A stretch of DNA of 64,000 bases from Marinitenerispora sediminis (GCF_003336425.1 NZ_QEIO01000001.1:59759-123758), one strand, 5' to 3'. Shown: positions 35,601-43,252, numbered from the stretch's first letter. Notes: generated by a model from the sequence alone, not told the origin. Numbers and translations are program-made.

Positions 35601-35836
35601 TCCCTTCCTGGTTCGATCTCCCAGAGCACGTCGATGCTCTCGTCCGGCGCGTCGTCCTCGATGCTGACGAGCGAGAGCACACGTTGTGGCTCAGCGGACG
35701 CCCGCACCTTGTCGCTGGAGGCGATGCTGCCCGTCTTGACATCGGAAACGACCCACACCCGATTACGCACGGTAACGAGTTGTCCGACCTCGGGCGTCGC
35801 TGAATCCTCGGTAGCCGGCTGAACCTCGATAGCCAT
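32648..35836 (-). CDS. drmD: DISARM SNF2-like helicase DrmD
   Basis: 1062 residues from ATG 35836. All Snf2 motifs are present: 'ADDVGLGKTIEAGLV' near 154, 'VVDEVHSC' near 265, 'LSATPHNGYPESFSALLEML' near 305, 'TDSASEGINLQ' near 607 and 'QRNGRIDRHGQ' near 633, followed by a long helical C-terminal half. DrmD together with the adenine methyltransferase defines class 1 DISARM, where it is needed for full protection. It is the first gene of the island's main transcript and is divergent from a small secreted-protein gene. Its start has only a weak ribosome site (GAAAGCG). Confidence 0.93.
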   Translation of the reverse strand: MAIEVQPATEDSATPEVGQLVTVRNRVWVVSDVKTGSIASSDKVRASAEPQRVLSLVSIEDDAPDESIDVLWEIEPGREIHESTQLPDLTGGIDEPTQLDAFLHAVWWGAVTSADTTAIQAPFRSGIEIEDYQLEPVVRALQMPRTNLLIADDVGLGKTIEAGLVMQELHLRHRARTMLIVCPAGLTRQWHDEMRDKFGLEFRIVDTELLRRLRRERSLYANPWTHYPRLIVSIDWLKRERPRRLLREILPDVVSYPRVFDLLVVDEVHSCAPAGRGKYAVDSQRTLAIRELAPHCEHRLFLSATPHNGYPESFSALLEMLDERRFARGLPPTPEQRDRVMVRRLKRDLGTDWQGKPRFAQRRIRYLEVEYAAAEREAHRLLNEYAASRRKQGSRHSADFVTTLLKKRLFSSPKAIAETVDTHLTTMLAKDEPASPLSEETVQRVLVPLSERLDATAEHEAEYREAEFEAFAVARRGAPPLTHHEHDLLIRLRNWADQAKDLPDAKFRALRDWLDPVVFTVGGPGQDAAWGTDRVIIFTEYRDTQRWLHERLLAAGYGGSKGERIALLYGGQDVQERERVKNVFTDRPELDDVRILIATDSASEGINLQRHCHRLLHWEIPWNPNRLEQRNGRIDRHGQPAEYVDVLHFVPHGWQEASAGSLEDELGFLRIAAEKVERIREDLGSAGEIIAAQVEQKMLGRRSEWQETDVEIRRRAASGAAKLRVEHDMRRELERLRDELTASRASLDLTPENLEHVVRTALRLAHRRDLIEAKPPEGVRARCFRLPQLAGAWASARNSGLPHPVTGEERLITFDPDAVVGRNDLVLLHLKHRLVDLCLTLLRRELWSGGEYLRRVTARVVRTGTLRTPAVVIHGRLVLTGAAGTRLHEEVVAAGGRIDGGRFVPATEQDVTSWLTAATDEPAPESIRQGLGAVWPALEAPLREALGERAARRTGELQETLATRCKEEVRAVQKVLDELARGIREALNDTPKWHQDSLFDFTAGERDQLRRDRTALEERLAGIPRQKKEEAKNLRHRYAHPEARWFPAAVTFLVPAALAARG

Positions 35837-36140
35837 GCGGTTTCGCTTTCGTGGGGGAGTGTCTGTTGAAGTACTACCAGGTCTGAACCGGGAACGGAGC
35901 GTTGTCCAGGGAGCTGAATCGGAATTGGGTGCACCGGTCTACGGCGAGTCCCGTCGTCAGAGGGGGAGGAGCCAGGCGGCCCGTTTCCCTGATAGCGGAC
36001 GCCAGCCCGTGCCCGGCGGGAACGACCTTGGAGGCTTATCCACAGCGTCGGAATCGCGATGGAGCCGGCGGCGTACCTGCTCCGAGCATGGGTCCGGGAT
36101 GCCCGGAGGGGTTTCCCGGAGTTCATGGGGAGGTTTTGCC
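35837..36140. other. Divergent intergenic region upstream of drmD
   Basis: This 304-bp gap holds the promoters of drmD (minus) and of the gene at 36141 (plus). Frames through it lack domains. I find no convincing -35/-10 pair or long dyad. Confidence 0.4.
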
Positions 36141-36629
36141 ATGCTGGTGGTCGGGCAGTCGTTGGCGGCGGTCGTGGTGGCGGCGGGCGCGTTCGCGGCG
36201 TCGGTCGGGGAAGTGGAGGTGCGCAGGCCGGTGGATGGTTTCGTGGTCGAGCATGTTCCGGCGGGGGCCGGGGCGCTGGAGTCGGACTTCGAGTTCGAGT
36301 GGGGGGACGTCGCGTTCACCGAGCGCGTGTGGGAGCGGCAGTTGGAGGGCGGCGGGTACCGGGTCGACCTCACCGTGGCGGTGCTGCGGGGGGAGCGGCT
36401 GTCCGACCTCGGCGCCACGCGGGAGTTCCTGACCGAGTACCACGAGCGCGATCCCGCCGGGTGGCGGGTGGAGCCGTTCCAGCACGGGGCGCGCCCCGGC
36501 GGGATCGCCGAGGATCTGGCGTTCTGGCAGGTGGAGCCCGGGGTCGCGGTGTCGGTTCGGGTGGATCCTGACCGGTTCGGCGTCGAGGATGTCCGGGAGA
36601 CCGCTCTGGGGGTCCGCCCGGTGGAGTGA
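36141..36629 (+). CDS. Uncharacterised small protein with N-terminal hydrophobic segment
   Basis: 162 residues from ATG 36141, chosen because GGGGAGG sits 7 nt upstream. Residues 3-22 ('VVGQSLAAVVVAAGAFAAS') form a signal peptide or anchor; no lipobox. The rest is an acidic, β-rich domain with 'EWGDVAFTERVWERQLEGG', 'YRVDLTVAVLRGERLSDLGA' and 'LTEYHERDPAGWRVEPFQH'. Similar proteins occur in Streptomyces and Nocardiopsis, but I know of no function. A longer in-frame extension upstream is Arg/Ser-rich and probably untranslated. Confidence 0.65.
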   Translation: MLVVGQSLAAVVVAAGAFAASVGEVEVRRPVDGFVVEHVPAGAGALESDFEFEWGDVAFTERVWERQLEGGGYRVDLTVAVLRGERLSDLGATREFLTEYHERDPAGWRVEPFQHGARPGGIAEDLAFWQVEPGVAVSVRVDPDRFGVEDVRETALGVRPVE

Positions 36630-37051
36630 CGGCCGGTGGTGCCGGGTGGGCCGCGGGATCGGCGGCCAGGAGAGTGCGGTGCGCCTGCACGCCGGCTCCC
36701 GGCCGCCCCTGGCCCGCTCGGCCTGCTCGACCTGCTCGGGCGTACGGGTCACGGTGCCACCGGAGGCGGGCCGGCCCGCCAGGGTGCTGGGCGGATCGGT
36801 CAGGCCGTGCGGGCCGCAGGGTCCTCCTGCGGCGGCGCGGCCGCCGGTCCGCCCGGTGTGCAGACCGCCGGTCCATCCGGCCGTGCGGGTCGCGGTGCCC
36901 ACCGGCGGCGGCCGCCGCCGGTCCGCCCCGCCGCGCGGGTCGCGGTCCCACTGGAGGGGCCGGCGCGGCGGGGTGCCGGACGGGCCGGGCGGCCGGCCCG
37001 GCTGGTGGGCGCGGAGGCGCGGCTGTCGCTCCGACGTGGTGTGATGGGAGC
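36630..37051. other. Gene-free stretch before the AraC gene
   Basis: 422 bp without a supported gene. Open frames exist only as Arg/Pro/Gly-rich shadows. It contains the imperfect repeats at 36740-36968. Confidence 0.45.
36740..36968. repeat. Imperfect GC-rich repeats, unit about 35-40 bp
   Basis: Three copies of a unit like CGGGTCrCGGTsCCACyGG followed by a G/C-rich tail occur near 36743, 36887 and 36935, with a weaker one near 36810. The region is part of a 420-bp gene-free stretch (36630-37051). Origin unknown. Confidence 0.35.
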
Positions 37052-37483
37052 ATGAGCCGCGCCGTGGAGGAGTCCAACCGCCGGATGCTCCGGGCTCGCG
37101 ACGCTATGGACCGCGACTACGCGGCCCCGCTCGACGTCGCGGCGCTGGCCCGAGTCGCCCAGGTGTCCGAGGCGCACTTCATCCGGACCTTCCGCTCCAC
37201 GTTCGGGGAGACCCCGCACCGCTACCTGCAGCGCCGGCGGGTCGAGCGCGCCATGTTCCTGCTGCGCGAGACCGAGCGCAGCGTCACGGAGATCTGCTTC
37301 GACGTCGGTTTCGGTAGCCTCGGGACGTTCAGCCGGACGTTCCGCGACATCGTGGGCCGGTCGCCCTCCGCGTACCGCGGCGACGGTGCCGCGGTCCCCG
37401 TCGCCGGCGTGCCGGGGTGCTTTGCCATGGCGTGGACGAGACCGAGCGGTTTTGGAGAAGCGCGGCCAGCACGCCGCGACTAG
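37052..37483 (+). CDS. AraC family transcriptional regulator (DNA-binding domain only)
   Basis: 143 residues from ATG 37052. It consists almost solely of the double helix-turn-helix: 'DVAALARVAQVSEAHFIRTF' and 'RSVTEICFDVGFGSLGTFSR' with TFRDIVGRSPSAYR. An N-terminal sensor domain is absent, as in short MarA/SoxS-like members. It precedes the VOC gene by 10 nt, a common actinomycete pair where the regulator controls the VOC protein, perhaps in answer to a toxic small molecule. Confidence 0.9.
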   Translation: MSRAVEESNRRMLRARDAMDRDYAAPLDVAALARVAQVSEAHFIRTFRSTFGETPHRYLQRRRVERAMFLLRETERSVTEICFDVGFGSLGTFSRTFRDIVGRSPSAYRGDGAAVPVAGVPGCFAMAWTRPSGFGEARPARRD

Positions 37484-37493
37484 CGTTACGGCC

Positions 37494-37919
37494 ATGTTGA
37501 AATCGATCACGCACTCCCAGATCTTCGTCCTCGACCAGGACGAGGCGCTCGGCTTCTACGTCGGCAAGCTCGGGCTGGAGGTCGCCACCGACGCCGACCT
37601 GGGTTTCATGCGCTGGCTCACCGTGCGGGTGCCGGGCGACCCCGGGCGCGAGGTCCTCCTGGAGCGGCCGGGTCCGCCATCGATGGACGAGGCGACCGCG
37701 GCGCAGGTCCGCGAACTCCTGACCAAGGGCGCCACTGGCGGCTGGCTGATCTTCGGCACCGCGGACTGCCGGAAGACGTACGAGACGCTGCGGGAGCGCG
37801 GCGTCGAGTTCACCCAGGAGCCGACCGAGCACGCCTACGGGATCGACTGCGCGCTCCGCGACCCGTTCGGCAACAACATCCGGATCACCCAGCCCCGGCC
37901 GCAGCCGCCCGCGGGGTGA
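37494..37919 (+). CDS. VOC (glyoxalase/bleomycin resistance/dioxygenase) family protein
   Basis: 141 residues from ATG 37494. It starts 'MLKSITHSQIFVLDQDEALG' and continues with FYVGKLGLEV, the typical βαβββ opening. It also has 'LTVRVPGDPGREVLLERPG' and the late 'CALRDPFGNNIRI' strand. The motif positions fit a metal-binding VOC fold, but the substrate (aldehyde adduct, antibiotic or aromatic) cannot be told. It is co-oriented with the AraC gene 10 nt upstream. Confidence 0.9.
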   Translation: MLKSITHSQIFVLDQDEALGFYVGKLGLEVATDADLGFMRWLTVRVPGDPGREVLLERPGPPSMDEATAAQVRELLTKGATGGWLIFGTADCRKTYETLRERGVEFTQEPTEHAYGIDCALRDPFGNNIRITQPRPQPPAG

Positions 37920-37951
37920 TCCGGGTCCCGGGCGGCACGCGCTCCCAGCCT

Positions 37952-37985
37952 CCGGACCCTCGAGGGGGCCGCGCCGGCGGTCCGG
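37952..37985. terminator. Possible terminator between convergent VOC and DUF1707 genes
   Basis: CCGGACC and GGTCCGG are 7-bp arms around a 20-nt GC-rich loop between convergent stops at 37919 and 37993. Modest stem, no U-run. Confidence 0.4.
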
Positions 37986-37992
37986 GCCGGGG

Positions 37993-38613
37993 TCAGTCCC
38001 AGTTGTCCCAGCCCATCCAGTCGTCGAACCGGGTCTTGTAACGGACCCTCAGCGCCCCGCCCTTGACGGCGCCGGTGATCCGGAAGTGCGGGGCGGGCGG
38101 AGCGGGGCGTTCGGGGACCCGGCTGTCCACGTCACCGAACCACGAGGTGTCCACGTTGATGGCGGCGGTGGCGCCGTCCGGCAGCACGATCTTGGCGTCG
38201 CCCCACGACGCGGTGATCTCCAGGTCGACGACCTCGGTCAGCAGTGTGGCCTCGCGGAAGTTCAGCCGCGTCTCACCGTAGGGGTTGCTGACGACGACGC
38301 GCCCCGGCACCTCCCAGTTGCCGCGCCGGGCGATGCTGCCGGCCTTGGCGCGGAGTTCCAGGGTGCGGTCGACGGCGCCGGCGCCGGGCTGGCGGGCCGG
38401 GGCGGGGACCCCGCGGCCGGCGGGCAGGTCAGCGGTGAGCGGACGGAGGTCGCCGTAGGTGCGGGCGCGGTAGGCGAGGTCGAGCCGCTCGTCCAGTTCG
38501 TCCAGGGTGATCCGGCCCTCGGTGGCGGCCTGGCGCAGGATCTCGGCCACCTGCTCACGGTCGAGATCCGACGCCCGCATCGCGTCCGGTCCCCCTGCCC
38601 CGTCTGCGGTCAT
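37993..38613 (-). CDS. DUF1707 domain protein with LiaF-like C-terminal part
   Basis: 206 residues from ATG 38613. The DUF1707 signature is at residues 12-65: 'MRASDLDREQVAEILRQAA', 'EGRITLDELDERLDLAYRAR'. After a Pro/Ala linker, the C-terminal half is a β-helix-like domain ('ASWGDAKIVLPDGATAAINV', 'TSWFGDVDSR') similar to LiaF/DUF2154 stress-sensing proteins. There is no membrane helix. Such actinobacterial proteins are thought to be envelope-stress related, without proven function. Confidence 0.88.
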   Translation of the reverse strand: MTADGAGGPDAMRASDLDREQVAEILRQAATEGRITLDELDERLDLAYRARTYGDLRPLTADLPAGRGVPAPARQPGAGAVDRTLELRAKAGSIARRGNWEVPGRVVVSNPYGETRLNFREATLLTEVVDLEITASWGDAKIVLPDGATAAINVDTSWFGDVDSRVPERPAPPAPHFRITGAVKGGALRVRYKTRFDDWMGWDNWD

Positions 38614-38770
38614 GGTTCTCCCGTCGATCCGCCCAACGCTCGCGTTTCATCGTAATTGCGCACCCGCGCGGCTCCCAGTTCCACGCGCGCCCTTTCCCTG
38701 CCGCCGGCCGACTGTCCACAGCCCGGGGATCGGACTCGCGGCACGCCACCCCTCCGCCGAACCTGGACGT

Positions 38771-39751
38771 ATGCCGGAACTGTCCAGCGCACACGCGCTC
38801 GCCTCGACCCAGCACGGAGTCCTCGCCCGCCACCAGGCCCTGGCATGCGGCCTCACGCCCCAGCAGATCGGCCGGCTGCTCCGCCGAGGCGAGTGGCGCC
38901 GGCTGCGGACCGGCGTCTACCTGGTCCGCGGCGACCCAGCGCCCCGGCTCGCCGCCCGCGTCATGGCGGCCCAGCTGGTGTACGGGCCCCGCGCGGTGGC
39001 GGTCGGCCCCACCGCGGCCCGGCTGTGGCGGATGCAGGGCCTGCTCCCCGGGCCGGGGCACGAGCACGTGCACTTGAGCGTCAGCGGGTCGGCGGCGGCG
39101 CGGCACGACGGTCTGCGGCTGCACGGCTGGGACGTCGCCCCCGGCGAGGTGACCCTCTGCAACGGCCTGCGGATCACCACCCCGGCCCGCACGCTGCGCG
39201 ACACCGTCCTGCTCACCGACCGCTACACCGCGGTCAGCCTTCTTGACTCTGCCCTGCAGAACGGCCTCGTCGACGCCGCCGACCTCCCGCGTCTGGAGGC
39301 CGCCAACGCCGGGCGGCGCGGCGCGCGGCTCACCCGGGAGTGGTGGCGGCTGGCCGACGGCCGGGCGCAGAGCACGTTCGAGACGCGGCTGCGGCTCCTC
39401 TGCCATGACGCCGGCATCCCCCCGGAGACCCTCCAGTACCCGGTGTACGGCGGCGACGGCCGCCTGGTCGGCCACGCCGACCTCGCCTGGCCCAGCTGGG
39501 GCGTGGTGGTCGAGGCCGACGGTTCTGACCCGCACTCGCTTCCGGGGCCGCTGTTCGTGGACCGCCGCCGCCAGAACGACATCGTCAGCTCGCCGGAGCG
39601 GCTGGTACTGCTCCGCTTCACCTGGCGGGACCTGCACCACCCCCGCGAGGTCGTCGCCATGATCCGCGAGGCCCGGGACCGCGCCGCCGCGGGCGCCGAC
39701 CGCCCGGGCGGCGCACCGCCGGACGACGCCTGCGGAAAGCGGCGCCCGTGA
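38771..39751 (+). CDS. AbiEi antitoxin-like/DUF559 endonuclease-fold protein
   Basis: 326 residues from ATG 38771. The N-terminal winged helix ('HGVLARHQALACGLTPQQIG', 'RGEWRRLRTGVYLVRG') is that of AbiEi antitoxins. The C-terminal part ('WPSWGVVVEADGSDPHSL', 'RRRQNDIVSSPERLVLLRFT') has the DUF559/Vsr-like nuclease core with the E-x-D pair. This architecture is common and multi-copy in actinomycetes. No AbiEii toxin gene is adjacent, so it is not a complete type IV toxin-antitoxin pair. It sits at the right edge of the defence island. Confidence 0.82.
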   Translation: MPELSSAHALASTQHGVLARHQALACGLTPQQIGRLLRRGEWRRLRTGVYLVRGDPAPRLAARVMAAQLVYGPRAVAVGPTAARLWRMQGLLPGPGHEHVHLSVSGSAAARHDGLRLHGWDVAPGEVTLCNGLRITTPARTLRDTVLLTDRYTAVSLLDSALQNGLVDAADLPRLEAANAGRRGARLTREWWRLADGRAQSTFETRLRLLCHDAGIPPETLQYPVYGGDGRLVGHADLAWPSWGVVVEADGSDPHSLPGPLFVDRRRQNDIVSSPERLVLLRFTWRDLHHPREVVAMIREARDRAAAGADRPGGAPPDDACGKRRP

Positions 39752-39771
39752 CGGCCGCAGCGCTCCGCCGC

Positions 39772-39797
39772 CGGCGCGGTGCCGATCCACCGCGCCG
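39772..39797. terminator. Hairpin between convergent AbiEi-like and helicase genes
   Basis: CGGCGCGGT and ACCGCGCCG form a perfect 9-bp stem with an 8-nt loop between stops at 39751 and 39811; it could serve both strands. Confidence 0.6.
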
Positions 39798-39810
39798 ACG
39801 GGGAGCCCGC

Positions 39811-41619
39811 TCAGTCGGCGGCGCCGGCATCCGGCGGGAGCAACCGGCTCCGCGCCCCCACATGCGAGACGTAGAGCGCGTCACGCGCCCGGGTGCAGGC
39901 CACGAACAGCAGGTTGCGCTCCTGCTGCCGGATCTGCTCCAGCGCCACCGGGTCGCCCTCGGCGGCGTCGGTCGCCGCACGGGGCGGCACCTGCGACTCA
40001 CCCACGCCCACCACCGCGACGCACCGGTACTCCTGGCCCTTGAGCTTGTGCATCGTGCCGACCCGGACCGCGTCGATGTCGTCCTCGGCGTCCACCGGCG
40101 CGGTGCGGATGCCGCGCGCCAGGAGCTCCTTGGCGACGTCGCGGACCACCCACCGGTTCCGTCCGGCGACCGCGATCGACGAGGGGGCCACCCCCGCCTC
40201 CAGCCAGGTCCGGACCCACTCGCCGAGCGCGGCCATCTCCTCGTGGCGGCTGGAGCAGCCGCGCACCACGGGCCGCGGCCCGCGCAGCAGCGACCGGTAT
40301 CCGGCGAGGGTGTCGGCGTTGTCGTCGAGGCCCACGGCCGGGACGCGCCCGAGGATCGGCAGCGCCCAGTTCAGCGTCTCCTGGGTGATGCGGTAGCCGA
40401 CGCGCAGCCGGTGCCCGCGCCCCCGCACCTGGATACCGAGCGAGGCCAGCGAGACCCGGCTGTCATAGATGCGCTGGTGCGGGTCCCCTGCGATGAAGAG
40501 GTCGTCCGGCCCCTCCGCGACGGCGGCGCGCAGCAGCCGCCACTGGGCGGGGTGCAGGTCCTGGGCCTCGTCGACGACGATGTGGGCGTAGCGTGGCCCC
40601 GAGCGGCGCAGGATGCGGGCCGCCTCCTCGGCCACCTGCGGGAACGACCACTCGCCGGCTACCCGCATGGCGCCGGTGTAGCGCCGCACGGTGTCCCACA
40701 CCAGCCGCCGGTGCTCCGGGGCGAGGTGCAGGACACGGCCGCTGCGTTCGCACCGGATGTAGTCGGCCGGGTCGGTGAACCCGCGCGCGAGGATCACCTG
40801 CTCCCACTCGTCCACCAGGAACCGCCCGGAGTAGGGGATGCCGTCCGCCCGCGCGGCGTCTCGCCAGCGTTCCGCGATCACCTCCTTGGCGAGCGCGTCG
40901 GGAGCCATCCCGGAGTGCTCCTGCACGATCGCGCGGGCGAGCCCGTCGATGGTGACCACCTCGATGCGGGAGCGCACGTCAGGGTCGGGCACGATCCGGT
41001 CGAGGTGGCTGCTGAGGGTCTGGGCCAGCAGCCGGTTGTAGGTGGTGAGGAGCACCGGCCGCGTGCCGCGGCGTGGGCGGGCCGTGAGCGCGGCGGCCAG
41101 GTGCGCGGCGCGGTGCAGGGCCAGGACCGTCTTGCCGGTGCCCGGCCCTCCGGTGACCTGTACGGATCCGGCGAACCGCCCTTCGGCCAGTCGGCGCTGG
41201 TCGGGGTGCAGGGTGATCTGCCACTGGTCGAAGGGGCCGCGGAGGTGGCGGGCGATCTCCACGGGTCCGACCACCGCGGGGGCCGCCGGCAGGGGGGCCG
41301 GATGGTGCGGCACGTCGACGATGTCGATGACCGGGACGGGGCCGGGGCGGAACCTCCGGGCGAAGGCGAGCGCCTCGTCGTGCGGCCGGATGGTGATGAG
41401 GCAGTAGCCGTCCTCCGGTGTGGGCGCGACCACGCCGGCCCACTCCGGGCCGATCGGGAGCATCCGCACCCGGGCGTCGGCGGCGTCGTCGACACTGCCC
41501 AGATGGGGCCGGTCGCCTGCCAGGTACGCCTGCACCGCGGTGAGCGCGGCGGCTTGAACGCGGGTGTCGAGCTGGGAGAAGTCGTTGAGGAAGGCGGGGG
41601 CAATGGCGAGCTGAGGCAC
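39811..41619 (-). CDS. UvrD/Rep-type helicase with N-terminal RelE-like domain (copy 2)
   Basis: 602 residues if GTG 41619 is used; this gives 'MPQLAIAPAF', the conserved start also seen in copy 1. ATG 41628 (three residues longer) is only 2 nt from a GGAGG and so less likely. The RelE-like part (1-95) has 'RVRMLPIGPEWAGVVA' and 'YCLITIRPHDEALAFA'. Helicase motifs: 'GGPGTGKTVLALHR' near 160, 'IVVDEAQDLHPAQW' near 350, 'TMHKLKGQEY' near 523 and 'LFVACTRARDALYVS' near 576. It is ~150 residues shorter than copy 1, which has a longer linker. The two copies face each other across the 25-kb island. Confidence 0.87.
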   Translation of the reverse strand: MPQLAIAPAFLNDFSQLDTRVQAAALTAVQAYLAGDRPHLGSVDDAADARVRMLPIGPEWAGVVAPTPEDGYCLITIRPHDEALAFARRFRPGPVPVIDIVDVPHHPAPLPAAPAVVGPVEIARHLRGPFDQWQITLHPDQRRLAEGRFAGSVQVTGGPGTGKTVLALHRAAHLAAALTARPRRGTRPVLLTTYNRLLAQTLSSHLDRIVPDPDVRSRIEVVTIDGLARAIVQEHSGMAPDALAKEVIAERWRDAARADGIPYSGRFLVDEWEQVILARGFTDPADYIRCERSGRVLHLAPEHRRLVWDTVRRYTGAMRVAGEWSFPQVAEEAARILRRSGPRYAHIVVDEAQDLHPAQWRLLRAAVAEGPDDLFIAGDPHQRIYDSRVSLASLGIQVRGRGHRLRVGYRITQETLNWALPILGRVPAVGLDDNADTLAGYRSLLRGPRPVVRGCSSRHEEMAALGEWVRTWLEAGVAPSSIAVAGRNRWVVRDVAKELLARGIRTAPVDAEDDIDAVRVGTMHKLKGQEYRCVAVVGVGESQVPPRAATDAAEGDPVALEQIRQQERNLLFVACTRARDALYVSHVGARSRLLPPDAGAAD

Positions 41620-41828
41620 GTCGGGCATTTCCTCCGGTGGTGGGCTGCCGTGGGGACGCCGCGTGGGGAAGTCGGTTGCGGGGCAACCAGCGCGTCCACC
41701 AGTAGAGATGCTCGTCCGAGAATTTGGGCAAACCGCCCCAGAAGGCCGGTTTCGCCACCCCAGCCGAACATGGCGCGAGCCTTCGTTTCCGCAGGTCAGG
41801 GCCGTCAAAACGAACACCCTTGCGGCGC

Positions 41829-41846
41829 CCTTACCGAAAGGTAAGG
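41829..41846. promoter_or_regulatory. GAAA-loop hairpin upstream of helicase copy 2
   Basis: CCTTACC-GAAA-GGTAAGG is a perfect 7-bp stem with a GNRA-type tetraloop. It contains one of four ACCGAA/TTCGGT sites in the 41.8-42.1 kb gap, so it may be an operator. Confidence 0.45.
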
Positions 41847-41899
41847 AAACAGCTACCTTCAACTCCGCCCACCGCCCGCTTCCCGCCCTCTCCACAGTG

Positions 41900-41913
41900 A
41901 CCGAAACTTCGGT
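41900..41913. promoter_or_regulatory. ACCGAA-N2-TTCGGT dyad
   Basis: Perfect inverted hexamers with a 2-nt centre. Further half-sites lie at 41833, 41923 and 42076. Probably the binding site of a dimeric repressor controlling helicase copy 2 (minus) or the DUF3817 gene (plus). Confidence 0.45.
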
Positions 41914-42165
41914 TTATGGCGAACCGAATTCAGGCCAGCATCCACGGCCGGCCGGCCCCCAGGTGTGCGGACCGGCCATCGGCGACCGCTGCGATCCCGC
42001 TGCGTACCACGGATCCCGCCCAGGTCCGGGGGTGCGGGCTCCGCCCGGGGCCATCGGTTCTACCCATCGGCGAATTTCGGTTGCTCCCGGGCGGCACGAA
42101 CCGCGCCTGGCGGGTAACCCGGGTCACGGTCAATCCACTACCCCGCGCCCCGCAGACTGGTACGG

Positions 42166-42573
42166 GTGTCCGACCCCAGCGCGCCGACGTCCACCGCGGC
42201 CGCTACCGCCCCGAGGGAGTACCAGGTGTCCAAGTCACTACTGCTGACCGCGTTCCGGGTGATCGCCGCCATCGAGGCCGTCACCTGGGTGGGGCTCCTG
42301 GCCGGCATGGTGGTCAAGTACCTCGTCATCCACAACGAGATCGGGGTGAAGGTGTTCGGCCCGCTGCACGGCGCGGCCTTCATGGGCTACGTCGCCGTCG
42401 CCGTGGCGGCCTGGGTCGTGCTGCGCTGGTCGCCGCTGACCGGCATCCTCGCCCTCGTCGCCAGTGTCCCTCCCCTGGGCACGGTGGTCTTCGAACGCTG
42501 GGCCACCCGCACCGGACGCGTCGACCGCACCGCCGCGCGGAAGACCGTGCCCGCTGAGTCCGCCGCGCGGTGA
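42166..42573 (+). CDS. DUF3817 integral membrane protein
   Basis: 135 residues from GTG 42166. After a Ser/Ala/Thr-rich N-tail come three membrane helices with the DUF3817 pattern: 'SLLLTAFRVIAAIEAVTWVG' then LLAGM, 'VFGPLHGAAFMGYVAVAVAA' and 'LTGILALVASVPPLGTVVFE'. This family is widespread in actinomycetes and unassigned; it may fold like the YbgE/rhomboid-free small transporters, but there is no evidence. Confidence 0.88.
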   Translation: MSDPSAPTSTAAATAPREYQVSKSLLLTAFRVIAAIEAVTWVGLLAGMVVKYLVIHNEIGVKVFGPLHGAAFMGYVAVAVAAWVVLRWSPLTGILALVASVPPLGTVVFERWATRTGRVDRTAARKTVPAESAAR

Positions 42574-42649
42574 GCACCGCGACCGGCGGATCCGGCCGCA
42601 GGCGTTCCGACCCACGCGGGGCCCGAGGGCTCGTGGAAGGAGTCCGCAC

Positions 42650-43252
42650 GTGAAGGAGCTCGTCCACCGGAGCCGCCGCCTGGTCCTCCGGCAAGGGTCC
42701 GGCGTGCGCGCCGTGTCCGCCTCCCTCGCCGCCTTCCCTCCCGAACTCGGCTGGTCAGCCCCCTCCTCCGTACGGAAGGCGGACCGCGGGTCCTGGCTGC
42801 CGGCCCGCGTCGTCTGGGGCGAGGACCCCGCCCTCCACTACGAGGAGGACCTGCTCTCCGACTTCGCGTACGTGACCTCGGTGGGCAGCGACCCGGAGCG
42901 GGTGCGGGCGGTGTCGGAGCTGGCGGAGCAGCGGCTCCCCGTCCGCTCCGTCGGCCAGCTGCTGGAGGATGTGGACTGGCAGATCAACGACGAGGACCGG
43001 GCCCACGCCGTACTCCGGCTCGGCGCCGGAGCTCCCCTGGACGTCCACGACGAAGTTCTCGAATGCGTCCGCGCGGCACTCGGGCACGCGTCGCCGCAGG
43101 TACGCATGGCGGCCATCTGGGCCGTCACCTACCAGCCGTGGCCTGAGTTCCGCACGCTGCTGCACGAGCACGCGGCGACCGAGGCGGACGAACACCTCAC
43201 GGCCGCGATCCGGCACCTGCTCGACGGGTGGAAGGGGCCGAACCAAGACTGA
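42650..43252 (+). CDS. HEAT-like protein of unknown function
   Basis: 200 residues from GTG 42650, with AAGGAG 7 nt upstream. The second half contains helical pairs with HEAT character: 'DVHDEVLECVRAALGHASPQ', 'VRMAAIWAVTYQPWPEFRTL', 'ADEHLTAAIRHLLDGW'. The first half is a basic N-terminus followed by 'WLPARVVWGEDPALHYEEDL'. No catalytic motif is visible, so a protein-binding role is most likely. It stands alone between the DUF3817 gene and the propeller gene. Confidence 0.65.
   Translation: MKELVHRSRRLVLRQGSGVRAVSASLAAFPPELGWSAPSSVRKADRGSWLPARVVWGEDPALHYEEDLLSDFAYVTSVGSDPERVRAVSELAEQRLPVRSVGQLLEDVDWQINDEDRAHAVLRLGAGAPLDVHDEVLECVRAALGHASPQVRMAAIWAVTYQPWPEFRTLLHEHAATEADEHLTAAIRHLLDGWKGPNQD

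Larger units (their letters stand above)
41620..42165. other. Divergent 546-bp intergenic region
   Basis: No gene is supported here. It holds the ACCGAA-type sites described separately, and a slightly lower GC content near 41800-41930 that fits promoters for the flanking divergent genes. Confidence 0.45.

Noticed and set aside
38771..39751. Complete AbiE type IV toxin-antitoxin system
   Set aside because: No AbiEii nucleotidyltransferase gene lies next to the AbiEi-like gene.
38555..39790. 411-codon minus-strand frame opposite the AbiEi/DUF559 gene
   Set aside because: Antisense shadow of a clear gene; no ribosome site and no domain.
39748..41844. 698-codon plus-strand frame opposite helicase copy 2
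   Set aside because: Arises from high-GC third-position bias; composition is His/Arg/Gly-rich without motifs.
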